Position numbers and translations under genes: made by a program
NCBI RefSeq assembly: GCF_004193775.1
Contig: NC_041006.1
Span: 19,461,398 to 19,525,397, forward strand
Length of the DNA: 64,000 bases
Origin: Glycine soja
Taxonomy: Eukaryota > Streptophyta > Magnoliopsida > Fabales > Fabaceae
Reading direction: 5' to 3'
Notes under the pieces: generated by a model
Told to the model about the DNA's origin: nothing
The model's database searches: none
What the model saw: the letters and a program-made list of their open reading frames with translations, nothing else
Part shown: piece after piece, positions 22,509 to 34,200 of the stretch
How the letters are laid out: every line of letters starts with the position of its first letter
Numbering within the stretch: the stretch's first letter is position 1

Positions 22509-24253
22509 TGTCACAACATACCCTTCGGCGGAAGGGCGACGCGGGGCTCGCAGGTGCGTCTTCCAAGAAAGGAAAATGCGCGGAGTCACCACCAACGTTT
22601 ATTTGAGGAAAACGTCGAAAAATCCGGAAAGGTGTGGTCTCGAACTTTAAGTGTGAAAGGTTCGGGAGTTGTATTTACGCATAGGGAAGGTATTAGCAAC
22701 ACACGCATCTGCCACAAGGGACGACAGCCTTTAATCAAGTGTGCAAATATGACTTCAATTTTTTTTATTTTCCCTTTTACATTTTTATGTCTTTTTATGC
22801 TTTTTGTATTTTTGTGGTCGACAAGGGTGTTTCCCTTGCTCCTACATATCCCTCAATTGTGGTAAGGAAATCAAACCTATGTAGTTCTTTGAGAACTAAA
22901 CGTTGGTTAAGTTATTTTTATCCTTTTTTGCAAGATATATTGTGATAAAAAAAAAGTCGTTTTAAGGTGTTGGACCGTTTAAACGATCTTTTGATTCTTT
23001 TGAAAGGAGAGAAAATATTAAAGCATTGGACCATTCATGATATCTTGGTTTTTTGAAAGTAGTGACAAAGTTATGTGTTGACTTTAGGCTTTCAAAAGTC
23101 CACGTTTAACCAATAAAAGTAAAGAGGACCATTTAAGGTGTTGGACCTTAAAATGTTTTTAGGTGATTTTTTATGGACAAAACTTGATTTGTGAGTTAAT
23201 TTTAGCCTTAGTTTCACTTTTTTTATTAGTCAATTCAAATTAAGAAAAATCCCAAAGAAAAAGTGTCCGATTGATTTTTTTGGATTATTTTATTCAAAGA
23301 TATATATTATTTTATTATTATTTTTCCTCTTTTGATTTTAAGCGTGGTTACGGCGTGAAAGATCAGTTGGATTTTATTCTAATAGAGATTAAAAGATATT
23401 ACAACTCAAATGATCGGTGGAAATTCATTTTTATTATTGATTAGGCGAGAAAACAACTTAAATAAAAGGTTAAAGCACGTCAAAAGGGGGTACAGAAAGC
23501 AAATGAAATAAAAATAAAAGCACACGAAACAAGTGGGGACCACTAAGGGCACATATAATGAATTGAAAGGTTCGATTTCGGGAACTTACCGGTTGAAGAC
23601 CGAAGAACGACGAAGAACGAACGAAGAACGATGAAGAACGGTGGAAAATCTTCACGAAATCGCTCACGGAAACGTCTCGGAAGCATTACGGAAGAGCCTC
23701 GGCTTGGATTTTCTTCACGAAAACAATTTTTCTCACTAATTTTAAGAGAATCCTAAATACCAGAAGGGCTGAACGAAATTACTCTGCCCTCTTTCCCCTA
23801 TTTATAGGGGAAAAGAGGGAGGTGGTTGCCGCCCAGCTCGCCTGGGCGAGCTGGGTTGCTTTCACCAGAAGGCACCGCCTTCTGTTGGAACACCCTGGAA
23901 GGCCCAAGTGGGCTTGGTTGCTATTTGCACACCCCTTTTAACTAAATACACCCCCTTTTGCCTTTTTTGCTGATTCTTTTTTTCGTAACGTTACAGAACT
24001 TTACGGATTACGTAACGACACTTGTTTTCTTTCCATAATGTCGCGAAACTTTACGGATTACGCAACAATCCCCTCTTTGACTTCTGGAAGTTGCGGAACC
24101 TCACAGATTGCGCAACAATGCTTCCTTTCGACTTCCGACATGTTGTGGAACTTCACGGATTGCCTAACGATGAGTGTTAAGTACCTCAAAGCGGTCAAGT
24201 GAAGGTTGCATGCCACCAAACAAATGGTCCCCGGACAAAATTAGGGTATGATA
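22509..24253 (-). repeat. 3' LTR of element B
   Basis: 1,745 bp, homologous to 14899-16983 and, inverted, to 52604-54242. The inner edge GGGTATGATA has lost the usual CA by one change. It contains the TATA palindrome at 23795-23810. Confidence 0.85.
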
Positions 24254-24559
24254 GTTGCTCCTCTTTACTTATCTTTTATTGGAGATAAAAGCGAAGTAAA
24301 GAGAAGACACTAATTTCGTTCAAGCGGAACGTCATTCGGCCGATCAATATCCCTGCCAGCGGAACCTGCCATTCAGAAAGAAAAGAAAAGGCATTAGAAT
24401 CGTCAACAAACTTCAGTGTCTTGAAACTGACAAAGTTGGACAACCACGACACTTCCTTTCGCTATTGCACTCGATCGTCCCTGGCCAGCAGAGAAGAATC
24501 TCACGCGTCGTTGGGCTTGAATGTTTCCGGACGACGAGAGTAAAAACCTGCAAAAATTT
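24254..24559 (-). other. Polypurine tract and proximal 3' non-coding region of B
   Basis: The minus strand reads AAGTAAAGAGGAGCAAC directly against the LTR, matching the tract beside C's LTR at 40333-40352. The remaining ~280 bp has no recognisable ORF. Confidence 0.7.
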
Positions 24560-25480
24560 TGAAAATGATCAGCACCGAACGACCATCATCCTAATACCAT
24601 CAAATTCATTCCCCTTGGTTGACGAAAGGCGCGGATGACCATAAGGTATCTCCGCCTGCCACCTGACTCGCCGTCCCTGGATGACAAAAGGTGTAGAAGA
24701 CGATGTTAGTCTCTTCGCGTCAACGGGCTCGTTTTCCCCTGGTTGACGAAAGGTGCGGGTAACCATAAGGTAACCACGCATGTCACTTGACTTCACGGGT
24801 CAGGACGACAGAAGGTGCAAGAGAGGATGTTAGTCTCTACGCGTCAACGAACTCGTTTGCCCCTGGTTGACGAAAGGTGCGAGTAACCATAAGGTAACCC
24901 GACATGTCACCTGACTTGGGTATTTCCGCCTGCCCCCTAACTTCACGGGTTAGTATTGACAGAGATTGATGATGCGCGGTAGACGACGTAAATCTCCACG
25001 TGTCAACGGGCTCGGACCGAGATTAACAAAGGATGCAGAAGACGACGTTAGTCTCTGCATGCTATCGTGCTCTGGGTCTGGTGGATAGCAAAAGAATATT
25101 TATATGGATAACCACTCGTGTATTTCCGCCTGCCCCTTAACTTCACGGGTTAGTATTGATAGAGATTGATGGTGCACGGTAGACGACGTAAATCTCCGCG
25201 TGTCAACGGGCTCGAACCGTGATTAACAAAGGGTGCAGAAGATGACATTAGTCTCTGTGTGTCAACGGGCTCAGACCATGATTGACAAAGGGTGCAGAAG
25301 ACGACGTTAGTCTCTGCGCGTCAACGAGCTCGGACCGCGATTGACAAAGGGTGCAGAAGACGATGTTAGTCTCTGCATGCTATCATGATTTGGGTTCTAT
25401 GGATAGCAAAAGAATGTTTATACGGATAACCACTTGGGTATTTTCGCCTGCCCCCTAACTTCACGGGTTAGTATTGACAA
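24560..25480. repeat. Degenerate ~65-bp tandem repeats in B 3' region
   Basis: Recurring blocks contain GACGAAAGGTGC/GACAAAGGGTGC, GAAGACGACGTTAGTCTCTGC and GTCAACGGGCTCGG, spaced about 60-65 bp. They are interleaved with a longer unit carrying TTCCGCCTGCCCC and CTTCACGGGTTAGTATTGAC (three copies). Element C has an unrelated repeat (41420-42447) and a host-gene piece at this position. Confidence 0.75.
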
Positions 25481-26880
25481 AGATTGTGGGGCAGCCGACA
25501 AAAGCGAGGCTCTTGCTCCTACGTATCCTCAATTTGTGATGAGGAACTCAGACTTACGTAGTTCTTGATAACTGTGAGACTAAAATAATCTCGGTGTTTT
25601 TTAACAAAAATGCGAACATGCTTTAGTAAAGAAACAAAACTTCCAACTGATCAGAGTAACATATGATTTTTTGTTGATGAAAAACAATGTGTCTATTGGG
25701 GAAGGAGAGTATGCTGATGAAATTTTCTCATAACCATAAATGAGATTTTGGATGTTAGCATTTCGTTTCTAAATGACCATTTAGAGGAAATAATGGGTCC
25801 AACAAAAATAGAAGAAAATCACTCAAAGTGTATCAATCTCACACAGGTAAGTGTTTCATCCTAATTCCGAACCATAGATATGTCATGACTTGATTTTGCA
25901 AATCCTTTCCTATCAAATCAAAGATTACATGCGTGATCATGGATCAATAGGACTTCTTCTTGGGAATGGTTTTTTGGTGGGAAATTTGGCTTTGAGTGTT
26001 TTTGGCCTTTTCCTTTTTTGTTTTTGTTTAGTGTGAGGCGAACAAGTCACCGACGCACTGGATTTTGGTTGGCAATTAAAGGGAGAGGACCACTTTAGGT
26101 CGTGGTTTCCTTTCTTTTCTTGTTTACTTGGTGACAATTATGTATTGTTCAGATATTGTCTGGTCCAAAAACCTTTCTGCATATTTCTTTTGTTTTCTTC
26201 CGATCTTTGATCGGGAATTTTCCTTTCTTTTTTTTTTGCTTTCTTCCAATCTTTGAATGGGAATTTTCTCCTTTTGCTTTCTTCCAATTTTTTGATCGGG
26301 AATTTTCTCCTTTTTCTTTTCTTGTTTTCTTCCGAGGGCGAGGATGGACATTCTCACTCTGGGTCGAGGTTTATAGTGAGTTGGGATCTTGACTCAAGGC
26401 TTGTAGAATGGCTGGACATGATATATGTTTGGGTGTTGGTTTGGCCAGCGGTTCAGGGATAAAGGGAATGTCCCACATTTTTTCCATGACACACATGCAA
26501 CAATGATGATTAGGAAATTTTACGCAAAACTGGTCATGCATGAACCCATGTGGACACTCAAGCATCAAGTTTTTTATGGTCATGTGACACTAGGGCTCAG
26601 GATTCATTTTCATTACTTAAGTCAACCCAATATTTCCAAAATATGCTCCTTTATCAATTTATGCATTCATCTGAGTCCATTTTGGGTGTTCGGGAACATT
26701 TTCACAGCCTTCACCCTTCAGGTGCATACACATCTTTTTTTCGAAAGCTGGTTATGATCAGTGAATCTTTTTCAAAGAAAAGCTGGAAGTTATTTCTTTT
26801 CAAAAGCATGCTGGCTTTTCAGCCGAAAGATATAGTTTTGTTCTTGTTTGTTTTTGGTTTTTTTTTTCTTTCATGAGGTA
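25481..26880. other. 3' non-coding module shared by B and C
   Basis: Collinear with 44240-45630 in element C, and its second half also with 42640-43620. It opens with an ~80-bp segment resembling part of the LTR (GACAAAAGC...TGCTCCTACGTA). It contains pyrimidine-rich blocks (26160-26340). ORFs here are short and not conserved between the copies, so it appears non-coding. Confidence 0.7.
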
Positions 26881-27140
26881 TTTTGCTACCTAAACATGTG
26901 TATATTTTTTTGAGGTATTTTTGCTATATACATGCATATCCAAGGTATCTTGCTACCTAAACACGCATATATATGGTTTGTGAGGTATTTTTGCTATATA
27001 CATGCATATCCAAGGTATCTTGCTACCTAAACATACATATATATATTTTGTGAGGTATTTGTTTGCTATCTAAATTACATACATGCATATATAAGGTATT
27101 TTCACTACCTAAACCACATACATATATTTTGTGAGGTATG
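26881..27140. repeat. ~77-bp tandem repeat with TACCTAAACA and ATGCATATCC motifs
   Basis: About three units alternate GGTATCTTGCTACCTAAACA with TTTTGCTATATACATGCAT. The homologous array in C (46815-47245) has more units. The rest to 27440 is unique-looking spacer that is shared with C (47250-47600). Confidence 0.8.
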
Positions 27141-27469
27141 GCTACCTTCTGAGCTTGTGCTTGTTTTATTTAAATTCCTAGGATCATGAGCAACTAGGTT
27201 TGTCCTACTATGACTTGAGAAACAAAGGTGATCAAATAACAAGCATAGATTTAAAAGTTACTAGGTTGCCTCCTAGTAACGCTTCTTTAACGTCTTGAGC
27301 TGGACGCTTGATGACATGTCGGTCACGGACCTAGTACTTTACTTACCTTTGGCTTTGGACTTGGTCGCCTATTGGTCGGCCATGTGTCGTAGGCAACACT
27401 CTAACCCTTTTGTGGATGAGCTAAGGTGAACTCTAGGGGTGGTGGCGGTGCGCCTGTTGCCTGCTACTA

Positions 27470-27905
27470 TGATGCCTCGCCCTGCGCCTGCCTGGGGGCG
27501 CAATACTTCTCGATGAAAGCCCTGTTAATAGGGGCCTGATGACCCTGCTGGGGGCGATGGACACTCCGTAGAACTGATAGAGGCCTGTAATCAGAGTTGG
27601 AACCCCAGGACCCTGTTGGACTTCTCTGGGTCCGCTGGGTGTCTTGCGAACGCGATCCCTGCAGACAGTAGATGACATGAGAAATCAATTGAGCGATGTG
27701 CATACTTACCTATGTCACGATGGCGTGACCTTGCTGGAGGGGACGAGCACTCTATAGGACTGACAGAGGCCCATAACCAAAGCTGGAAACCCCAGGACCT
27801 TGTTGGATTTCTTCGAGTCCACTGGGTGTCTTGCGGGCGTGATCCCTGCAAATAGATGACATCAGAAATCAGTTGAGAAAAGTGCATACTTACCTATGTC
27901 GGGAC
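27470..27905. repeat. Two diverged ~180-240-bp repeats
   Basis: Both units contain a GACCTTGCTGG/ACCCTGCTGG block, GAGGCC...GAGTTGGAACCCCAGG-like text, CTGGGTGTCTTGCG, GATCCCTGCA and GTGCATACTTACCTATGTC. A corresponding pair lies at 47620-48050 in C. 27906-28259 is shared single-copy spacer. Confidence 0.75.
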
Positions 27906-28259
27906 GGCACAGACCAACTGATACTTCCGCAGGGGGAGATCGGCATTGCGGTTGCTGGGCAGAATGTTGCTAAGTAGCAACGTCATCCATATCTATGTAA
28001 GAGTGGTCATGTTGGTGCCCATGACCCGCACTCGTCTCTTTGCAGCGGCACGGGTGAAATCTTGCCCCAGTATGCATAGTAGCTGCATGATAGCCTCCCT
28101 CTTTGGTTGTGCTTGCATATTTTGTCGCCCTCCAATATCAGGGGGTGGCCCAGGAAAAGGAACTGATAAAAGGAAACTAGTAGCCCCTTAACAGGGAGCA
28201 CAAGTCTCGGTTAAGCATCAAGGGCAGAGGACCTTAAATTCTCTTAAGGTGTGGATATG

Positions 28260-31200
28260 GAGCCCACTTAAAGTGAGGACGCATAGCCCTCAAAAGGTGA
28301 GGACGTGTATCCCTCTGAAGTTGAGGACGAGCAACCTTCTGAAGGCGAGGGTGTGCAACCCTCTGAAGGTGAGGACGTGTAGTCCTCTGAAGGTGAGCAC
28401 GTGTAGTCCTCTGAAGACGAGGACGTGTAGTCCTCTGAAGGTGAGGGCGTGTAGCCCTCTGAAGGTGAGGATGTGTAGTCCTCTGAAGGCGAGGGCATGT
28501 AGTCTTCTATAGGTGAGGACATGTAGTACACTAAAGGCGAGGGCGTGTAGCCCTCTGAAGGTGACGACGTGTAGTCTTCTGAACGCGAGGGCGTGTAGCC
28601 CTCTAAAGGTGAGGACGTGTAGTCCTCTAAAGGCGAGGGTGTGTAGTCCTCCAAAGGTGAGGACATGCAGCCCTCTGATGCTGAGGACGTGTAGTCCTCT
28701 GAAGGCGAGGGCATGTAGCCCTCTAAAGGTGAGGATGTGTAGTCCTCTAAAGGCGAGGGCATGTAGCCCTTTGAAGGCGAGGGCGTGTAGCCCTCTAAAG
28801 GTGAGGTCGTCAAGTCCTCTGAAGGCAAGGGCCTGTAGTCCTTTGAAGGTGAGGATGTGTAGTCCTCTGAAGGCGAGGGCGTGTAGCCGTCGGAAGGTGA
28901 GGATGTGTAATCCTCTGAAGGTGAGGAGGTGTAGTCCTCTGAAGGCGAGGACGTGTAGTCCTCTGAGGGCGAGGGCGTGCAGCCCTATGAAGGCGAGGAC
29001 GTGTAGCCCTCTAAATGTGAGGACGTGTAGCCCTCTAATGGTGAGGGCAAGTAGCCCTCTGAAGGTGAGGACGTGTAGTCCTCTGAAGGCGAGGGCGTGT
29101 ATCCCTCTGAAGCGACTATGTGTAGTCCTCTGAAGGCGAGGGCATGTAGCCCTTTGAAGGTGAGGGCGTGGAGCCCTCTAAAGGTGAGGATGTCTAGTCC
29201 TCTGAAGGCAAGGGCATGTAGTCCTCTGAAGGTGAGGACGTTTAGTCCTCTGAAGGCGAGGGTGTGTAGCCCTTGGAAAGTGAGGATGTGTAGTCCTCTT
29301 AAGGTGAGGAGGTGTAGTCCTCTTAAGGTGAGGACGTGTAGTCCTCTGAGGGCGAGGGCACGCACCCCTATGAAGGCGAGGATGTACAGCCCTCTGAAGG
29401 CGAGGACGTGTAGTCATCTAAAGGTGAGGATGTGTAGCCCTCTGATGGTGAGGACGTGTAACCCTCTGAAGGCGAGGGCGTGTAGCCCTCTGAAGGCGAG
29501 TGCGTGTAGCCCTCTGAAAGTGTGGACGTGTAGTCCTCTGAAGTTGAGGGCGTGTAGGCCTCTGATGGTGCGGGCATGTAGCCCTCTGAAGGCGAGGACG
29601 TGTTTTCCTCTAAAGGCGAGGACGTGTAGTCCTTTGAAGGCGAGGACGTGTAGTCCTTTGAAGGCGAGGACGTGTAGTCCTCTGAATGCGAGGGCATGCA
29701 GCCCTGTGAAGGCGAGGACGTGTAGTCCTCTGAAGGTGAGGACGTGTAGCCCTCTGATGGTGAGGGCAAGTAGCCCTCTGAAGGTGAGGACGTGCAGTCC
29801 ACTGAAGGTGAGGGCGTGTATCCCTCTGAAGCGACGATGTGTAGTCCTCTAAAGGCGAGGGCATGAAGCCCTTTGAAGGTGAGGGCGTGTAGCCCTCTAA
29901 AGGTGAGGACGTCTAGTCCTCTAAAGGCAAGGGCGTGTAGTCCTCTGAAGGTGAGGAAGTGTAGTCCTCTGAAGGCGAAGGCATGTAGCCCTCGGAAGGT
30001 GAGGATGTGTAGTCCTCTGAAGGTGAGGAGGTGTAGTCCATTTGAAGGCGAGGACGTGTTGTCCTCTGAGGGCGAGGGCGTGCAGCCGTATGAAAGCGAG
30101 TACGTGTAGTCCTCTAAACGTGAGGACGTGTAGCCCTCTGATGGTGAGGGCAAGTAGCCCTCTAAAGGTGAGGACGTGTAGTCCTCTGAAGGCGAGGGCA
30201 TGTATCCCTCTAAAGCGACTATGTGTAGTCCTCTGAAGGCGAGGGAATGTAGCCCTTTGAAGGTGAGGGCGTGGAGCCCTCTAAAGGTGAGGACGTCTAG
30301 TCCTCTAAAGGCAAGGGCATGTAGTCCTCTGAAGGTGAGGACGTGTAGTCCTCTGAAGGCGAGGGTGTGTAGCCCTCGGAAGGTGAGGATGTGTAGTCCT
30401 CTGAAGGTGAGGAGGTGTAGTCCTCTGACGGCGAGGGCGTGCAACCCTATGAAGGCGAGGACGTGTAGTCCTCTGAAGGCGAGGGCGTGCAGCCCTCTGA
30501 AGGAGAGGTCGTGTAGTCCTCTAAAGGTGAGGACGTGTAGCCCTCTGATGGTGAGGACGTGTAACCCTCTGAAGGCGAGGGTGTGTAGCCCTCTGAAGGC
30601 GAGTGCGTGTAGCCCTCTGAAAGTGTGGACGTGTAGTCTTCTGAAGCTGAGGACGTGTAGCCCTCTGATGGTGAGGGCAAGTAGCCCTCTAAAGGTGAGG
30701 ACGTGCAATCCTCTGAAGGCGTGGGCGTGAATCCCTCTGAAGCGACGATGTGTAGTCCTCTGAAGGCGAGGGCATGTAGCCCTTTGAAGGTGACGACATG
30801 GAGCCCTCTAAAGGTGAGGACGTCTAGTCCTCTGAAGGCAAGGGCGTGTAGTCCTCTGAAGGTGAGGACGTGTAGTCCTATGAAGGCGAGGGCGTGTAGC
30901 CCTCGGAAGGTGAGGATGTGTAGTCCTCAAAAGGCGAGGACGTGTAGTCCTCAAAAGGCGAGGACGTGTAGTCCTTTGAAGGCGAGGATGTGTAGTCCTC
31001 TGAAGGCGAGGGCATGCAGCCCTGAGAAGGCGAGGACGTGTAGTCCTCTGAAAGTGAGGACGTGTAGCCCTCTGATGGTGAGGGCAAGAAGCCCTCTAAA
31101 GGTGAGGACGTGCAGTCCTCTGAAGGCGAGGGCGTGTATCCCTCTGAAGCGACGATGTGGAGTCCTCTAAAGGCGAGGGCATGAAGCCCTTTGAAGGAGA

Positions 31201-34200
31201 GGGCGTATAGCCCTCTAAAGGTGAGGATGTCTAGTCCTCTGAAGGCAAGGGTGTGTAGTCCTCTGAAGGTGAGGACGTGTAGTCTTCTGAAGGCGAGGGC
31301 GTGTAGCCCTCGAAAGGTGAGGATGTGTAGTCTTCTGAAGGTGAGGAGGCGTAGTCCTCTAAAGGCGAGGACGTGTAGTCCTCTGAGGGCGAGGGCGTGC
31401 AGCCCTATGAAGGCGTGGACGTGTAGTCCTCTGAACATGAGGACGTGTAGCCCTCTGATGGTGAGGGCAAGTAGCCCTCTGAAGGCGAGGACGTGTAGTC
31501 CTCTAAAGGCGAGGACGTGTAGTCCTCTGAAGGCGTGGACGTGTAGTCCTCTAAAGGCGAGGGCGTGCAGCCCTATGAAGGCGAGGACGTGTAGCCCTCT
31601 GAAGCTGAGGACGTGTAGCCCTCTGATGGTGAGGGCAAGTAGCCCTCTAAAGGTGAGGACGTGCAATCCTCTGAAGGCGTGGGCGTGAATCCCTCTGAAG
31701 CGACGATGTGTAGTCCTCTGAAGGCGAGGGCATGTAGCCCTTTGAAGGTGAGGGCGTGGAGCCCTCTAAAGGTGAGGACGTCTAGTCCTCTGAAGGCAAG
31801 GGCGTGTAGTCCTCTGAAGGTGAGGAGGTGTAGTCCTATGAAGGCGATGGCGTGTAGCCCTCGGAAGGTGAGGATGTGTAGTCCTCTGAAGGTGAGGAGG
31901 TGTAGTCCTCAGAAGGCGAGGACGTGTAGTCCTTTGAGGGCGAGGGCGTGCAGCCCTATGAAGGCGAGGACGTGTAGTCCTCTGTAGGCGAGGGCGTGTA
32001 GTCCTCTGATGGCGAGGACGTGCAGTTCTCTGATGGGGAGGACGTGTAGTCCTCTGAAGGCGAGGAGGCGTAGTCCTCTGAAGGCGTGGACGTGTAGTCC
32101 TCTGAGGGCGAGGGCGTGCAGCCCTATGAAGGCGAGGACGTGTAGTCCTCTGAACATGAGGACGTGTATCCCTCTGATGGTGAGGGCAAGTAGCCCTCTG
32201 AAGGTGAGGACGTGTAGTCCTCTAAAGGCGAGGACGTGTAGTCCTCTGAAGGCGTGGACGTGAAGTCCTCTAAAGGCGAGGGCGTGCAGCCCTATGAAGG
32301 CGAGGACGTGTAGCCCTCTGAAGGTGAGGACGTGTAGCCCTCTGATGGTTAGGGCAAGTAGCCCTCTAAAGGTGAGGACGTGCAGTCCTCTGAAGGCGAG
32401 GGCGTGTATCCCTCTGAAGCGACGATGTGTAGTCCTCTGAAGGCGAGGGCATGTAGCCCTTTGAAGGTGAGGGCGTGGAGCCCTCTAAAGGTGAGGACGT
32501 CTAGTCCTCTGAAGGCAAGGGCGTGTGGTCCTCTGAATGTGAGGACGTGTAGTCCTCTGAAGGCAAGGGCGTGTAGCCGTCGGAGGGTGAGGATGTGTAG
32601 TCCTCTGAAGGTGAGGAGGTGTAGTCCTCAGAAGGCGAGGACGTGTAGTCCTTTGAGGGCGAGGGCGTGCAGCCCTATGAATGCGAGGACGTGTAGTCCT
32701 CTGTAGGCGAGGGCGTGTAGTTCTCTGATGGCGAGGACGTGCAGTTCTCTGATGGGGAGGACGTGTAGTCCTCTGAAGGCGAGGAGGCGTAGTCCTCTGA
32801 AGGCGTGGACGTGTAGTCCTCTGAGGGCGAGGGCGTGCAGCCCTATGAAGGCGAGGACGTGTAGTCCTCTGAACATGAGGACGTGTAGCCCTCTGATGGT
32901 GAGGGCAAGTAGCCCTCTGAAGGTGAGGACGTGTAGTCCTCTAAAGGCGAGGACGTGTAGTCCTCTGAAGGCGTGGACGTGTAGTCCTCTGAAGGCGAGG
33001 GCGTGCAGCCCTATGAAGGCGAGGACGTGTAGCCCTCTGAAGGTGAGGACGTGTAGCCCTCTGATGGTTAGGGCAAGTAGCCCTCTGATGGTTAGGGCAA
33101 GTAGCCCTCTAAAGGTGAGGACGTGCAGTCCTCTGAAGGCGAGGGAGTGTATCCCTCTGAAGCGACGATGTGTAGTCCTCTGAAGGCGAGGGCATTTAGC
33201 CCTTTGAAGGTGAGGGCGTGGAGCCCTCTAAAGGTGAGGACGTTTAGTCCTCTGAAGGCAAAGGCGTGTAGTCCTCTTAATGTGAGGACGTGTAGTCCTC
33301 TGAAGGCAAGGGCGTGTAGCCGTCGGAAGGTGAGGATGTGTAGTCCTGTGAAGGTGAGGAGGTGTAGTCCTCAGAAGGCGAGGACGTGTAGTCCTTTGAG
33401 GGCGAGGGTGTGCAGCCCTATGAATGCGAGGACGTGTAGTCCTCTGTAGGCGAGGGCGTGTAGTTCTCTGATGGCGAGGACGTGCAGTTCTCTGATGGGG
33501 AGGACGTGTAGTCCTCTGAAGGCGAGGAGGCGTAGTCCTCTGAAGGCGTGAACGTGTAGTCCTCTGAGGGCGAGGGCGTGCAGCCCTACGAAGGCGAGGA
33601 CGTGTAGTCCTCTGAACATGAGGACGTGTAGCCCTCTGATGGTGAGGGCAAGTAGCCCTCTAAAGGTGAGGACGTGTAGTCCTCTGAAGGCGTGGACGTG
33701 TAGTCCTCTAAAGGCGAGGACGTGTAGTCCTCTGAAGGCGTGGACGTGTAGTCCTCTAAAGACGAGGGCGTGCAGCCCTATGAAGGCGAGGACGTGTAGC
33801 CCTCTGAAGGTGAGGACGTGTAGCCCTCTGATGGTTAGGGCAAGTAGCCCTCTACAGGTGAGGACGTGCAGTCCTCTGAAGGCGAGGGCGTGTATCCCTC
33901 TGAAGCGACGATGTGTAGTCCTCTGAAGGCGAGGGCATGTAGCCCTTTGAAGGTGAGGGCGTGGAGCCCTCTAAAGGTGAGGACGTCTAGTCCTATGAAG
34001 GCAAGGGCGTGTAGTCCTCTGAATGTGAGGACGTGTAGTCCTCTGAAGGCAAGGGCGTGTAGCCGTCGGAAGGTGAGGATGTGTAGTCCTCTGAAGGTGA
34101 GGAGGTGTAGTCCTCAGAAGGCGAGGACGTGTAGTCCTTTGAGGGCGAGGGTGTGCAGCCCTATGAAGGTGAGGACGTGTAGTCCTCTGTAGGCGAGGGC

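Noticed and set aside
27433..28201. ORFs in the ~180-240-bp repeats (for example 27467-27703 minus)
   Set aside because: They arise in duplicated non-coding modules and are not preserved in the counterpart at 47620-48050.
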